From Muribaculum sp. An289 (GTDB lineage: Bacteria > Bacteroidota > Bacteroidia > Bacteroidales > UBA932), in NCBI RefSeq assembly GCF_002159555.1, contig NZ_NFIV01000005.1, positions 124,001 through 188,000 of the forward strand: a stretch of 64,000 nt of DNA, read 5' to 3'. This document shows positions 35,629 through 44,259 of the stretch, in pieces; position 1 is the first letter of the stretch, and the number at the start of each line of letters is the position of its first letter. Under the pieces are notes generated by a model. The model did not search any database. It worked only from the letters and a program-made list of their open reading frames with translations, and was not told the DNA's origin. The position numbers were made by a program, and so were the translations under genes.

Positions 35629-36480
35629 ATGTCAAGAACGAATTTCCAAGATTTACTGGATGCAGGTGTACACTTCGGTCACCTGAAGAGGAAATGGAAT
35701 CCGAAAATGGCTCCGTATATTTTTATGGAGAAAAACGGAATACATATTATAGACCTGCATAAGACTGCGGTAAAGATAGATGAAGCGGCTACGGTACTCA
35801 AACAGCTTGCACATGCAGGCCGCAAAGTGCTTTTCGTAGCTACGAAGAAACAGGCAAAAGACGTTGTTGCAGAGTATGCACAGTCTGTCGGAATGCCGTA
35901 TGTTACCGAAAGATGGGCGGGCGGAATGCTTACAAACTTCCCGACCATACGTAAGGCCGTCAAGAAGATGAACACCATCGACAAGATGATGACCGACGGC
36001 ACATTCGATACCTTAGCAAAGCGTGAGCGTCTCCAGATTACACGCCAGAAGGCCAAACTGGAGAAGAACCTCGGTTCGATAGCCGACCTTACCCGCCTTC
36101 CGTCCGCAATTTTCGTAGTGGACGTCCAGAAGGAGATGAACGCCGTAAGGGAAGCAAACCGTCTGAATATCCCGGTTATCGCAATGGTTGATACTTGCTG
36201 CGATCCTACACCGATTGATTATGTGATTCCGGCGAATGATGACGCTACCAAATCCATCGAACTCGTGATGAAGGCTCTTTGCGAGGCTATCAAAGAAGGA
36301 CTTGCCGAAAGGAAGGTGGAGAAGGAAAAAGAGAATGCCGAGAATGCTGAAAACGCTGCTCCGGCACAGGGTGGAAAGAAACTCCGTTCACGCAGGCCTA
36401 AGAAAGAGGAAACTTCTGAAGATGCTGTAGAGACCGAAGCCAAAGAGGAGCCGGTTGAACAACATGTCGAAGCTGAATAA
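35629..36480 (+). CDS. rpsB: 30S ribosomal protein S2
   Basis: 283 residues, longer than the roughly 240 of E. coli because of a charged Lys/Glu/Ala tail (about 232-283) often seen in Bacteroidota. Core signatures: LLDAGVHFGHLKRKWNPKM at the start, RWAGGMLTNFPTIRK in the middle and NIPVIAMVDTCCDPT later. Followed by tsf 33 bases downstream. Confidence 0.97.
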   Translation: MSRTNFQDLLDAGVHFGHLKRKWNPKMAPYIFMEKNGIHIIDLHKTAVKIDEAATVLKQLAHAGRKVLFVATKKQAKDVVAEYAQSVGMPYVTERWAGGMLTNFPTIRKAVKKMNTIDKMMTDGTFDTLAKRERLQITRQKAKLEKNLGSIADLTRLPSAIFVVDVQKEMNAVREANRLNIPVIAMVDTCCDPTPIDYVIPANDDATKSIELVMKALCEAIKEGLAERKVEKEKENAENAENAAPAQGGKKLRSRRPKKEETSEDAVETEAKEEPVEQHVEAE

Positions 36481-36513
36481 CAAGTGGTAGAAACAAATTA
36501 AAGAAAATTTATT

Positions 36514-37350
36514 ATGGAAATCAAAGCAGTTGATGTTGCCAAACTCCGTAAGATGACCGGAGCGGGCATGATGGATTGCAAGAAAGCGCTTGTTGAGGCT
36601 GAAGGCGATTTTGAAAGGGCACAGGAGATTATCCGTGAGAAAGGAAAACTCGTAGCAGCCAAGAGGGCTGACCGTGAGACTTCGGAAGGTTCTGTAATAG
36701 CAAGGACTAACGCCGACCATACCAAGGCGATTCTGGTTTGTCTCGGATGCGAGACCGACTTCGTTGCCGGAAATGCGGAATTCAAGACTCTTGCCAACGC
36801 GATTGCCGATGCTGCCATAGCAAATCTTCCGGCAACCAAGGAAGAGCTCGAAGCTCTCAAGGTGGACGGCCAGACTATTCAGGAAGCCGTTACCCAGCAG
36901 ACTGGCAAGACCGGTGAAAAGCATGTGATTGCATATTACAGCAAACTCGAAGCTCCTTTCATCGCTACCTATATTCACATGAACGGTAAAGTCGCTTCCA
37001 TAGTAGGTTTTTCCAAACCGGTTTCGGCTGAAGCAGGTAAGGAAATAGCCATGCAGGTGACTGCGATGAATCCGGTGTCTGTCAATAAGGACGACTGCCC
37101 TAAGCATGTCATTGAAAAGGAACTCGAGATTTATCACGAGCAGATGAAACTCGACCCTAAGATGGCCGGCAAACCGGCACAGATGCTTGAGAGCATAGCA
37201 CAGGGCAAGCTTTCGAAGTTCTTCAAAGAGTATACGCTTGAAGACCAGATTTTCGTGAAAGACGGCAAGATTTCTGTGAAGGAGTACCTCAAATCGGTTG
37301 ATCCTGAGGTCAAGGTTACAGGTTTCGCACGTTTCTCATTGAATGACTAA
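36514..37350 (+). CDS. tsf: Elongation factor Ts
   Basis: 278 residues; nucleotide exchange factor for EF-Tu. The N-terminal UBA-like part has VAKLRKMTGAGMMDCKKAL. The core has VCLGCETDFVAGNAEF and the C-terminal part DQIFVKDGKISVKEYL. The usual rpsB-tsf order is kept and a strong terminator follows directly. Confidence 0.98.
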   Translation: MEIKAVDVAKLRKMTGAGMMDCKKALVEAEGDFERAQEIIREKGKLVAAKRADRETSEGSVIARTNADHTKAILVCLGCETDFVAGNAEFKTLANAIADAAIANLPATKEELEALKVDGQTIQEAVTQQTGKTGEKHVIAYYSKLEAPFIATYIHMNGKVASIVGFSKPVSAEAGKEIAMQVTAMNPVSVNKDDCPKHVIEKELEIYHEQMKLDPKMAGKPAQMLESIAQGKLSKFFKEYTLEDQIFVKDGKISVKEYLKSVDPEVKVTGFARFSLND

Positions 37351-37357
37351 ACCATAG

Positions 37358-37406
37358 TGGAGCGGCCGGTCAAGGCCTTGCAATCAGTGCCGGCCCTCCA
37401 TTTTTT
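37358..37406 (+). terminator. rpsB-tsf terminator
   Basis: TGGAG-GGCCGG pairs with CCGGCC-CTCCA (one bulged C), followed by six T at 37401-37406. The T-run abuts the first base of tRNA-Pro. Confidence 0.85.
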
Positions 37407-37479
37407 CGGGATGTAGCGCAGTTGGTAGCGCACTACGTTCGGGACGTAGGGGTCGGGCGTTCGAGTCGCCTCATCCCGA
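37407..37479 (+). tRNA. tRNA-Pro (anticodon CGG)
   Basis: Acceptor CGGGATG pairs perfectly with CATCCCG; C1-G72 is typical of bacterial tRNA-Pro. The anticodon stem CTACG/CGTAG encloses TTCGGGA, giving CGG. The T arm is GGGCGTTCGAGTCGCC. The discriminator is A; CCA is not encoded. Confidence 0.95.
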
Positions 37480-37489
37480 CATTACGAAT

Positions 37490-37530
37490 CAGGCAGCTGT
37501 CCGGAAACCGGGCGGCTGCCTGTGTTTTTC
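37490..37530 (+). terminator. Terminator after tRNA-Pro
   Basis: CAGGCAGC (37490-37497) pairs with GCTGCCTG (37515-37522), with an inner CCGG/CCGG stem, followed by TGTTTTTC. Confidence 0.8.
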
Positions 37531-37571
37531 TGGTGACAGTTTCGCTTCTGTCGTGTGTTTTTTGCGCGCGC

Positions 37572-37712
37572 GGTGCAGTCGCTTTGAAATGGTTATTGAT
37601 TATCAACGGGTTATGAAATCGGCTGCACATTTCGGGCTTTTAAAATCTTTGAAATGTGCAAGTGCTTTTGTAATTGTTTGATAATCAATAGGGTTTATGA
37701 TGAAGGCGCACC
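37572..37712. repeat. Palindromic box-hairpin-box repeat beside the transposase (copy F)
   Basis: A perfect 10-bp stem (TGCACATTTC at 37624-37633, GAAATGTGCA at 37651-37660) is flanked by two AT-rich boxes: TTGATTATCAACGGGTTAT (from 37596) and TTGATAATCAATAGGGTTTA (from 37678). Outer GGTGC (37572) and GCACC (37708) complete the three-layer inverted layout seen in copies A-C. Confidence 0.78.
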
Positions 37713-37720
37713 GAACGTGC

Positions 37721-37799
37721 CAGTTTTCCGGGACGGCAGTTTTCCGGGACGGCAGTTCTCGTGGGCATCAGTTTTCAAGGCCACAGTTTTCCGGCACCG
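37721..37799. repeat. 16-bp tandem repeat downstream of the transposase
   Basis: Two perfect copies of CAGTTTTCCGGGACGG (37721, 37737) are followed by three degenerate copies starting near 37753, 37769 and 37784. They fill the gap between repeat F and the 3' end of the transposase gene. Confidence 0.8.
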
Positions 37800-37819
37800 C
37801 CGGGTTTGTGGAGCGGGAT

Positions 37820-38701
37820 TTATAATATTTTCTTCAATATGGCGAGGTCGGTATTTGTCAGTCGCGAAAGTTGTTTTCCTGCGATGCCATATTTTTTATG
37901 GAGGATTTTTGCCAGACTGTAACGCTGTTCGATGCTTAATTCTTCAATGCGGTTCTTATGAAAATTTTCTTGACACAGGCCGGTTATTGAACCGTATAAT
38001 TCGTTGTCGCTGTATTTTGTTTTATGAAGGATGCCGTTATCCAATTCCATTTCCAGATTTTCATTGCGGGAGATTGCATAAAGGAGCCTTGCCGGTGTGC
38101 GGAAGATGTTTTCTACGGCCTCGGTGTCTACATAGCATTCGGGCAAAATCATATTTTCTTCAGAAATAAGGCAGTCGTCCAGCAGGTCGGTCTGGGAGTG
38201 CAGTAGTTCCCGCTTTGTCCTGTAGCTTAACGAGCCTACTTTTCGCACGGTTTTTCCAAAGCGGTTTCCCTCGTGGATTGTTTCTTCGCTTTTCTCCCTG
38301 AAGTACAATTTCTCCCTGAAGTATAATGAGGCGGAGCTCCATGTGTAGTTGCCGGGCATTATGCCGAGTCCGGCAGAAACCGGATTGCGGAGTACGTAAC
38401 CTATCGCTTTCATAAGGTAGCCCATATCTTCAATCGGTCTCATGGTTGTGCCGCTCCTGCTTAAATCTGCAAGGCGGGACAGTTTTCTTCTGTATTGGAA
38501 GATAAACTGTCTGCACGAAACCTTGTTTCCGCGGACAATGAAATGTACGTGGTTGCTCATTAGGCAGAATGCAAGAATCGTTATTTTGTGTTGTACGGCA
38601 CATACGGGTATGCAATTCATACCATCTATGTAATCTTGCCTGCTTCTGAAAATCACATCTTTCTCCAGTCCCTCGGTGCAAATGTGCCAATGATTTTCCA
38701 T
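37820..38701 (-). CDS. Y1-type HUH transposase, RAYT-like
   Basis: 293 residues from the ATG at 38701 (MENHWHICTEG). IS200/REP-associated tyrosine transposase fold: HUH motif in LMSNHVHFIV (H51, H53), and the presumed catalytic Tyr in AIGYVLRNPVSAGL (Y102), followed by YTWSSASLYF, typical of the RAYT/TnpA-REP group rather than minimal 150-residue IS200 TnpA. A long C-terminal extension (about 135-293) ends in an HTH-like segment, RYSLAKILHKKYGIAGKQLS, possibly for DNA binding. An in-frame tandem duplication (YFREK twice, 38,290-38,325) lies mid-protein. No TnpB partner is seen. It is flanked by palindromic repeat F, the layout expected of a single-copy RAYT that mobilises short palindromes in trans; that role is inference. 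Confidence 0.85.
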   Translation of the reverse strand: MENHWHICTEGLEKDVIFRSRQDYIDGMNCIPVCAVQHKITILAFCLMSNHVHFIVRGNKVSCRQFIFQYRRKLSRLADLSRSGTTMRPIEDMGYLMKAIGYVLRNPVSAGLGIMPGNYTWSSASLYFREKLYFREKSEETIHEGNRFGKTVRKVGSLSYRTKRELLHSQTDLLDDCLISEENMILPECYVDTEAVENIFRTPARLLYAISRNENLEMELDNGILHKTKYSDNELYGSITGLCQENFHKNRIEELSIEQRYSLAKILHKKYGIAGKQLSRLTNTDLAILKKIL

Positions 38702-38901
38702 GCTGTGGTTCTCCTGCTGTGGTTCTCCTGCCGGTTGAATGGTAAAAACGATAAATGCTGGCAAAAACGATAAATGACGGCAAACGATAGTGAGGCAAAG
38801 TTAAGCGGGATTTTCTTGTGTGGGGATAACGCTGTGGATGAATTTTTTACGGAAAAATAAAAATGTGGCCGATGATGTGGTCCGGTACTGCAATTTTTCC
38901 C

Positions 38902-38933
38902 TTACAGAAAGTCAAAAAAACTTCTTACTTTTG
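38902..38933 (+). promoter_or_regulatory. Promoter of the beta-barrel gene
   Basis: TACTTTTG at 38926-38933 with TTA at 38902-38904, 21 bp upstream. It rules out a start at 38933 and favours the ATG at 38954. Confidence 0.5.
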
Positions 38934-38953
38934 TGTGCATAATATTAGATTCT

Positions 38954-39682
38954 ATGAAAATGAAATTTTTGTTTTCCATTATGCTGGCGATGTTTGCGGC
39001 GTTTTCCATGTCGGTTTTGCCGGTCATGGCCGGTCAGCCGCAGGACGGGCCGGAAAAGAAGGAGAACCCCGACAAGGGATGGGGTATCGGGATTTCGGCG
39101 GGATATGCCTACAATATGCTTTCCATTCCTGATGCATACGATTATGACCGCCATTATTCTGCCGGTGACGGGTTTTATGTAGCCATTCCGGTGAAGTACA
39201 ATTTCAATGACTGGTTTGCGCTTTCGGGAGAGTTGGCCGCCGTATCGAAGAATTATTCTTCCTACAGGTCGATGCAGATGATGGCCTATCCTTGGGAAAA
39301 GGTAGAAAATTACTATCTGTCCGTACCGGTTTACGCGCAGTTTTCTTTCGGAAGAAAGAAGCTGCGGGGCTTTGTGAATGCCGGCATTTATGCAGGTGCA
39401 TGGCTTTACAGCCACAGGCAGGGTGAGTCTCTCGGGCCTTTCGATTCGGTACTGTATCCTTATGACGAGGTCGTGCCTTTCGATTCGCGCAGGGACAACC
39501 GCTTCGATGCCGGACTTCTTGCTGGCCTGGGCCTGAAGTACAGGGCGGCATCGTGTGTTGAGATATTCGCCGAAGCAAGGTACATGTATGCCCTTACGGA
39601 CATGCAGAAGCAGTACCGTGGACATATTCCGAGGTATAGCAATACAATGGTAGTCCAGGCCGGCGCCGTCTTCATGTTTTAG
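38954..39682 (+). CDS. Outer-membrane beta-barrel protein (PorT/OmpW-like)
   Basis: 242 residues from the ATG at 38954. Signal peptide MKMKFLFSIMLAMFAAFSMS and on to about VMAGQ. The mature part alternates amphipathic strands ending in aromatic residues (GWGIGISAGYAYNML, FYVAIPVKYNFNDWFALSGE, LSVPVYAQFSFG), with a terminal strand ending in Phe (VVQAGAVFMF), the usual barrel signature. It likely forms an 8-10-stranded barrel in the outer membrane. The S41-like lipoprotein follows 30 bases later and is probably co-transcribed. Confidence 0.82.
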   Translation: MKMKFLFSIMLAMFAAFSMSVLPVMAGQPQDGPEKKENPDKGWGIGISAGYAYNMLSIPDAYDYDRHYSAGDGFYVAIPVKYNFNDWFALSGELAAVSKNYSSYRSMQMMAYPWEKVENYYLSVPVYAQFSFGRKKLRGFVNAGIYAGAWLYSHRQGESLGPFDSVLYPYDEVVPFDSRRDNRFDAGLLAGLGLKYRAASCVEIFAEARYMYALTDMQKQYRGHIPRYSNTMVVQAGAVFMF

Positions 39683-39712
39683 GAGTTTTAACGTTTTTAG
39701 GATTTGGAAGTT

Positions 39713-40906
39713 ATGAAGAAAATTTTTCTTTTGATTTGCATATCGGCGGCTTTCCTGCCGTTCGTATCTTGCCAGAAACAGGAAGTCGATTTGCTGCCGC
39801 CTTCGGAGGAAGGGAATTTCACCACCTGGTCGGAAGTTTTTGAATCCTTCTGGAATGCGATGAATTACAATTATGTGTTCTGGGATATAGATGAAACGGA
39901 CTGGGACGCGGTATATGGCAGTTATGCTCCCCGGTTCGAGGCTCTCGGCGATTATACCATGAGCACGTTCGACGAGGCGGGAGAGCTGTTCCAGGAGATG
40001 ACATCCGGCCTTGTGGACCACCACTATCTCTTTGCGCTGAAGAGTACCGAATATTATATTTATTCCCAGCCGGCCCAGATAGAAATTCTTACCAGGGACT
40101 ATTATCATGAGGCGATGGACATACAGCAGCTCATCAATAATGCACAGGCGGAAGTGGCCAATGGCAGGATAACGCAGTTCAGCGGGGCTGCCGGATATGT
40201 AGGTGATTCCTATATGGTCGCAATGTCATATCTGATAGACAATGTGGCTTATATCTATTTTTCGGGATTCCACTGGACGTATCTGATGTATTATACCGAT
40301 AATCTCGAAAGTAACGCAATGTATCAGGTATACCGGAACTTCTTCGACATCATAGACAATACGCCGGGACTGAAAGGTGTGATAATCGATGTGAGGAACA
40401 ACGGTGGAGGCTATCTAAACGATTTGAATCTTATGCATTCGATGCTGATGAGCGAGCCGACACAGATAATGTGGATGAGGACGAAAAACGGTCTGGGACG
40501 TTATGATTACGGCCCGTGGACCCCTTGCATGGCATATCCGGCCGAGGACAGCCGTCGGATTCAGGTTCCGTTGGTGCAGCTTGTAGACCTCAATTCGGTT
40601 TCCATGTCGGAGATGTCTTCGCTGCTTGTGAAGGAACTGCCTAACGGTGCGGTAATAGGTGAAAGGACTTACGGAGGCCTGGGAGCCCTGATGGGCAATT
40701 TCGACTACAGTTATACCGGAGAGGTCGAAAACGCTTCGTACTGGATTTATACCACTACGACTATGGGCAAGGACATGCAGGGCAACAGGGTTGAAGGCAT
40801 AGGCGTTATTCCTGATGTGGAAGTGCTTTTCGACCGCGAATCCTTCATGGCTGGTACGGATGTACAGCTGGAAGCTGCATTGGACTATATCGAATCGGCG
40901 CAGTAA
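39713..40906 (+). CDS. S41-family lipoprotein, possibly altered active site
   Basis: 397 residues from MKKIFLLI. Lipobox FVSCQ near residue 21. No PDZ domain is evident; the N-terminal part (about 35-100) resembles the helical TSP/retinol-binding-like region of S41 proteins. The protease core has GVIIDVRNNGGGYLNDL and VDLNSVSMSEMSSLLVKEL with the nucleophile Ser before Glu. The block that normally carries the general-base Lys (GxRTYGKG) reads GERTYGGLGALMG, without Lys at that site. Related Bacteroidota lipoproteins often show this variant, so activity cannot be assumed. Six bases downstream the frameshifted TPR-AraC gene begins. Confidence 0.85.
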   Translation: MKKIFLLICISAAFLPFVSCQKQEVDLLPPSEEGNFTTWSEVFESFWNAMNYNYVFWDIDETDWDAVYGSYAPRFEALGDYTMSTFDEAGELFQEMTSGLVDHHYLFALKSTEYYIYSQPAQIEILTRDYYHEAMDIQQLINNAQAEVANGRITQFSGAAGYVGDSYMVAMSYLIDNVAYIYFSGFHWTYLMYYTDNLESNAMYQVYRNFFDIIDNTPGLKGVIIDVRNNGGGYLNDLNLMHSMLMSEPTQIMWMRTKNGLGRYDYGPWTPCMAYPAEDSRRIQVPLVQLVDLNSVSMSEMSSLLVKELPNGAVIGERTYGGLGALMGNFDYSYTGEVENASYWIYTTTTMGKDMQGNRVEGIGVIPDVEVLFDRESFMAGTDVQLEAALDYIESAQ

Positions 40907-40912
40907 CCGCAG

Positions 40913-42438
40913 GTGCGCTGTCTGAAATATAGGATTTTTGTATGGGGAGTGCTTGCGGCGGTTTTTGCTGCCGCAGGCATTTCTTCCTATGCTGCCGTGG
41001 GAAATGATGTCGCCCTGGATGGTGATATTGCCGAAGAGGAGGTCCGGGATTTATGGGTAAGCCTTACCCGTGAGCGCAGATTTGCCGAATTGGCTGAGAA
41101 AATACCTCTGTATCTGGCTTCTTTGCCGTATGGTGCGGCGGACGGGGATGGGAAAACCATTGACGAGGAAGTCCTGTTCGCCCGCGCGAATCTTGCGCAG
41201 GCTTACCTGTTTATGGAAGATTTCGGCCGGTGCGAGGAGGAATTGTCCCGTATCGGGAAAGTACTTCCGCAGGTTTCCGATTACCACATAGGATTGCAAA
41301 GGCTGAAAACGATACGAACAATATGTTTTACGGGGCAGTAATGGCGGCCCAGATGGGAATCGTAGCCGGAGATTACAGGATAGCCGAGGCTTATGCCGAC
41401 TCGGCGTCCCGTTATGTCGCTTCCAGGAAAAACAGTTCGCAGGAGGCTCTGTTGCAATTGCTGCATGGCGAAATATATTATGCGATGGGCGATTATGTCA
41501 AGGCGGATTCGGCATATTCCCGTTTTGCTTCCCGGCTGGACTCCCAGGAGCCCGGTCTGCGCCTGGAGTACATGTACAAGCAGGGATGTTTAGAGCTGGC
41601 ATGGGGCAACCCGGAAAGGGCACGCAGGCTTTTCGAGGACGGTCTTGCCCTTTCGTATTCTATCGACAATATCGAAGACCGCCATCATTTTCTTTCGGGC
41701 CTGTCGGATTTTTATTCATCGGTGGGCGACGACCGTACCGCCCTGTCGTATTATAAAGAATACCATCATCTTTTGGACAGTCTGTCGTTATTGACGAAAG
41801 AGCGCGATTTCCACAATCTTCTGATGAACTATCAGAAAATGGGTTATGAGGAGAAAGTCCACAGGCAGGAAATGGAAAATGAACGTGTCCGGTCAAAATA
41901 TGTGATAATATTTTCGGCCTTCATTTTAGTTTCTTCCCTTTCTGCCGGCCTGTGGTTTCTGTACCGCCGGAGGAACAGGATGTACAGGCAGCTGGTAGAG
42001 CAGCACCAGCGTTTCCTGCACCGTGCTGAAATCTCCGCTTGCGAAACAGCAGTCGGGCCGGGCACGGAGGACAATGAGAAAAGCAGGTCGCTGTTCATGG
42101 AGGCCGAAAAAATCATGTCGCGGGACAAGATATATAGGCAGAATGACCTGTCTTTGGAAAAACTGGCCGATATTTTACAAAGCAACCGTTCATACGTGTC
42201 TTCCGCCATAAACCAGTATTCGGGAATGTCCTTTACGCAGTGGCTTAATTCGTGGCGTATAAAAGAAGCCATAGCGAGATTGTCCGACCCTGCCGATACC
42301 GCTCCTCTGAAAGCCATATCGGATGAAGTCGGATTCAATACGATTGCGGTTTTCTACAAGGCGTTCCAGAAGGAAACCGGCTGCCCTCCCGCAAAATACC
42401 GTAAGGAAATGCGCAATATCGGGCATATTTCTTATTGA
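40913..42438 (+). pseudogene. TPR-transmembrane-AraC regulator, frameshifted near 41,298
   Basis: GTG start at 40913 gives a signal peptide (MRCLKYRIFVWGVLAAVFA...). The first frame encodes TPR-like helices to YHIGLQ and then stops at 41341. The second frame carries on the same protein from AENDTNNMFYGAVMAAQMG through TPR helices, one membrane helix (YVIIFSAFILVSSLSAGLWF) and a C-terminal AraC HTH (LSLEKLADILQSNRSYVSSA, then GMSFTQWLNSWRIKEA). One more A in the AAA at about 41297-41299 would join them into one protein of about 508 residues. Intact members are membrane-anchored one-component regulators that sense in the periplasm. This could be a true inactivating mutation or a sequencing error; a reinitiated cytoplasmic AraC fragment is also possible. 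Confidence 0.8.
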
Positions 42439-42470
42439 TTCTACAAATTTATTTATCAATAATTTTCTTT

Positions 42471-42502
42471 TTGCCCCCGTATGTTTCCGAGGTTTATCTT
42501 TG
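42471..42502 (+). promoter_or_regulatory. Promoter of the BACON-like lipoprotein gene
   Basis: TATCTTTG at 42495-42502 with TTG at 42471-42473, 21 bp spacing. The next in-frame ATG is at 42531, so longer upstream frames are rejected. Confidence 0.6.
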
Positions 42503-42530
42503 CCTGCGGAACAATAAAAATTTTTGGAAT

Positions 42531-43640
42531 ATGGAACGTTTTATCAAAGAAAATTTATGGGCCGCACTTGTTTCCGCCGCGCTGTTGCCGGTGGCGTGCG
42601 AAAAAGAGCCCGTAGTTGTCGAGCCGAGGCTCGATTTTGAAAACGCGGTTGTAGAGGCTCCGGTCGAAGGGGGTGTTCTGGAATTGCCGTACGTACTGGA
42701 GGGGGCAGGAGAGTCCCCGGTGCTGAAGGCGGTGTGTGACGAAGAATGGCTCGCTTTCGATTTTACGGAGCAGAACATGCTTAGAATCACTGTCAATGCG
42801 ACAGATACGCGGGAGAGGAGGACCGCGGATGCAAGGATAATCGTTCCGGGTCATGCCTTGGAAGCAGAGGTTACGGTAGAGCAAGGGGGTGGCGAATTGC
42901 CTGATTTTACCTTTACGTTTCATGATATTACAGAGAGCATCGCCACCCTTGATATTATTCCGTACGATACGGAGGCCGGTTATATAACCTTTCTCAGGCT
43001 TGCAGATGAGGTGGGGAACCTTTCGGATGACGAGTTGCATGAACTCGATGTACAGTATTGGATAGATTCTTATTATGGAATGTACGGGATAGAGGAGATA
43101 ATGCCTTTGGTCACCTTGTACGGGAACAAGTTCAATGAACGCATGTTCAGTCTTGTTCCGGATACGGAATACTGCATTTACGCATACGGGGTCGATGCAC
43201 AGGGAGAAAGACTGACACCTGTGACGAAAGCATGGTTTACTGCGGAAACGCTTGAGATGTCCGATACCTCTTTCGAGATAATGGTAACGAAAGGTACTGA
43301 AAATGAAAAAGGGCAGATACCGGTGCATATAACGTATAAGCCCGATGACAATGAGACGAATTACCTTACCGGATTTACCGTATGGTCGGAAGGAATGGAT
43401 ATGGATGCGCTGATCGAGCAGCAGCAGATTATCCTGAATGATTTCATAGTCAAGAATATGACTTTCGGGGCAATACCTCTGGAAGATGTGATAGCGCATT
43501 ATTATCCGGCCGGCGAGCAGTCGGACGATTTCACTCCGATGAAAGACTACGAATTTGTCGTATACTGCATGTGCGTGGCTCCTTGCGGGCTCATAAATTC
43601 GGAAGTCATTTATAAAACATTCGATACGTTCGTAGAATAG
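42531..43640 (+). CDS. Lipoprotein with N-terminal BACON-like domain
   Basis: 369 residues from the ATG at 42531. Signal peptide ends in the lipobox LPVACEKE. Residues about 28-120 resemble a BACON/Ig-like domain (APVEGGVLELPYVL, CDEEWLAFDF, RERRTADARIIVPG, AEVTVEQGGG). Two further beta-rich modules follow (FTFTFHDITESIATLDIIPY and TLEMSDTSFEIMV), each starting like fibronectin-type domains that answer the phrase structure of Bacteroidota surface lipoproteins. Probably a surface-exposed binding protein. A smaller relative lies 35 bases downstream. Confidence 0.8.
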   Translation: MERFIKENLWAALVSAALLPVACEKEPVVVEPRLDFENAVVEAPVEGGVLELPYVLEGAGESPVLKAVCDEEWLAFDFTEQNMLRITVNATDTRERRTADARIIVPGHALEAEVTVEQGGGELPDFTFTFHDITESIATLDIIPYDTEAGYITFLRLADEVGNLSDDELHELDVQYWIDSYYGMYGIEEIMPLVTLYGNKFNERMFSLVPDTEYCIYAYGVDAQGERLTPVTKAWFTAETLEMSDTSFEIMVTKGTENEKGQIPVHITYKPDDNETNYLTGFTVWSEGMDMDALIEQQQIILNDFIVKNMTFGAIPLEDVIAHYYPAGEQSDDFTPMKDYEFVVYCMCVAPCGLINSEVIYKTFDTFVE

Positions 43641-43675
43641 GAAGCTGTTCGTAAAAATTTTAAAAACAGAGAATT

Positions 43676-44128
43676 ATGAAAGAATTTGTAAAATATGCAT
43701 TTTTAATGTCGGTCCTTTTTCCGGTTTTTTCATGTGAAAGGATGGATATGCCGCCAAAACCTGAAATATCCATTTCGATTGACGTTCCCGAAATAGGGCA
43801 GACCTTTGCGAATGCGGTTTTCGAGGCGGAACAGGATACCGCGACATTTTATTGCGGGATTATCCACGAGTCGATGTATGTCGATGATGAGACAATAAAG
43901 ATGAACGATATGCTGCTGCTTGAAGATTTTGCTGAAAGGGAGGGCATATCGGTGGCGGAGGCGATAAGGAAGAATGTGGCCGTGGGACGGGCCGAAAAGG
44001 ATTATTCCGGCCTCTGCCCGGGACTTTCCTACTATGTCTATGCATACGAACTGGATACCGACGGCATGGCGACCGGTCCGGTTTATAAGGAAAAAAACGA
44101 TATTGAAATAGGAATATATCAAAAATAA
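43676..44128 (+). CDS. Small lipoprotein related to the preceding gene
   Basis: 150 residues, lipobox PVFSCERM. The mature part matches the last module of the upstream lipoprotein in pattern: a strand pair, an acidic helix region (LLLEDFAEREGISVAEAIRK) and LCPGLSYYVYAYELDTDG, comparable to VPDTEYCIYAYGVDAQG there. It is probably a duplicated and shortened relative, co-transcribed with it. Function unknown. Confidence 0.7.
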   Translation: MKEFVKYAFLMSVLFPVFSCERMDMPPKPEISISIDVPEIGQTFANAVFEAEQDTATFYCGIIHESMYVDDETIKMNDMLLLEDFAEREGISVAEAIRKNVAVGRAEKDYSGLCPGLSYYVYAYELDTDGMATGPVYKEKNDIEIGIYQK

Positions 44129-44259
44129 GCTACTTATAAGCATTTCTCAAAGAACGAGGTAATGACTTGGAAACAGTCACAAATTCTGCAATATGCGGTA
44201 AATTTCTGTCAAACAACTCTTGTCTTAGCGCAAAGATACGGAAAAGCAACCAAATTCTA

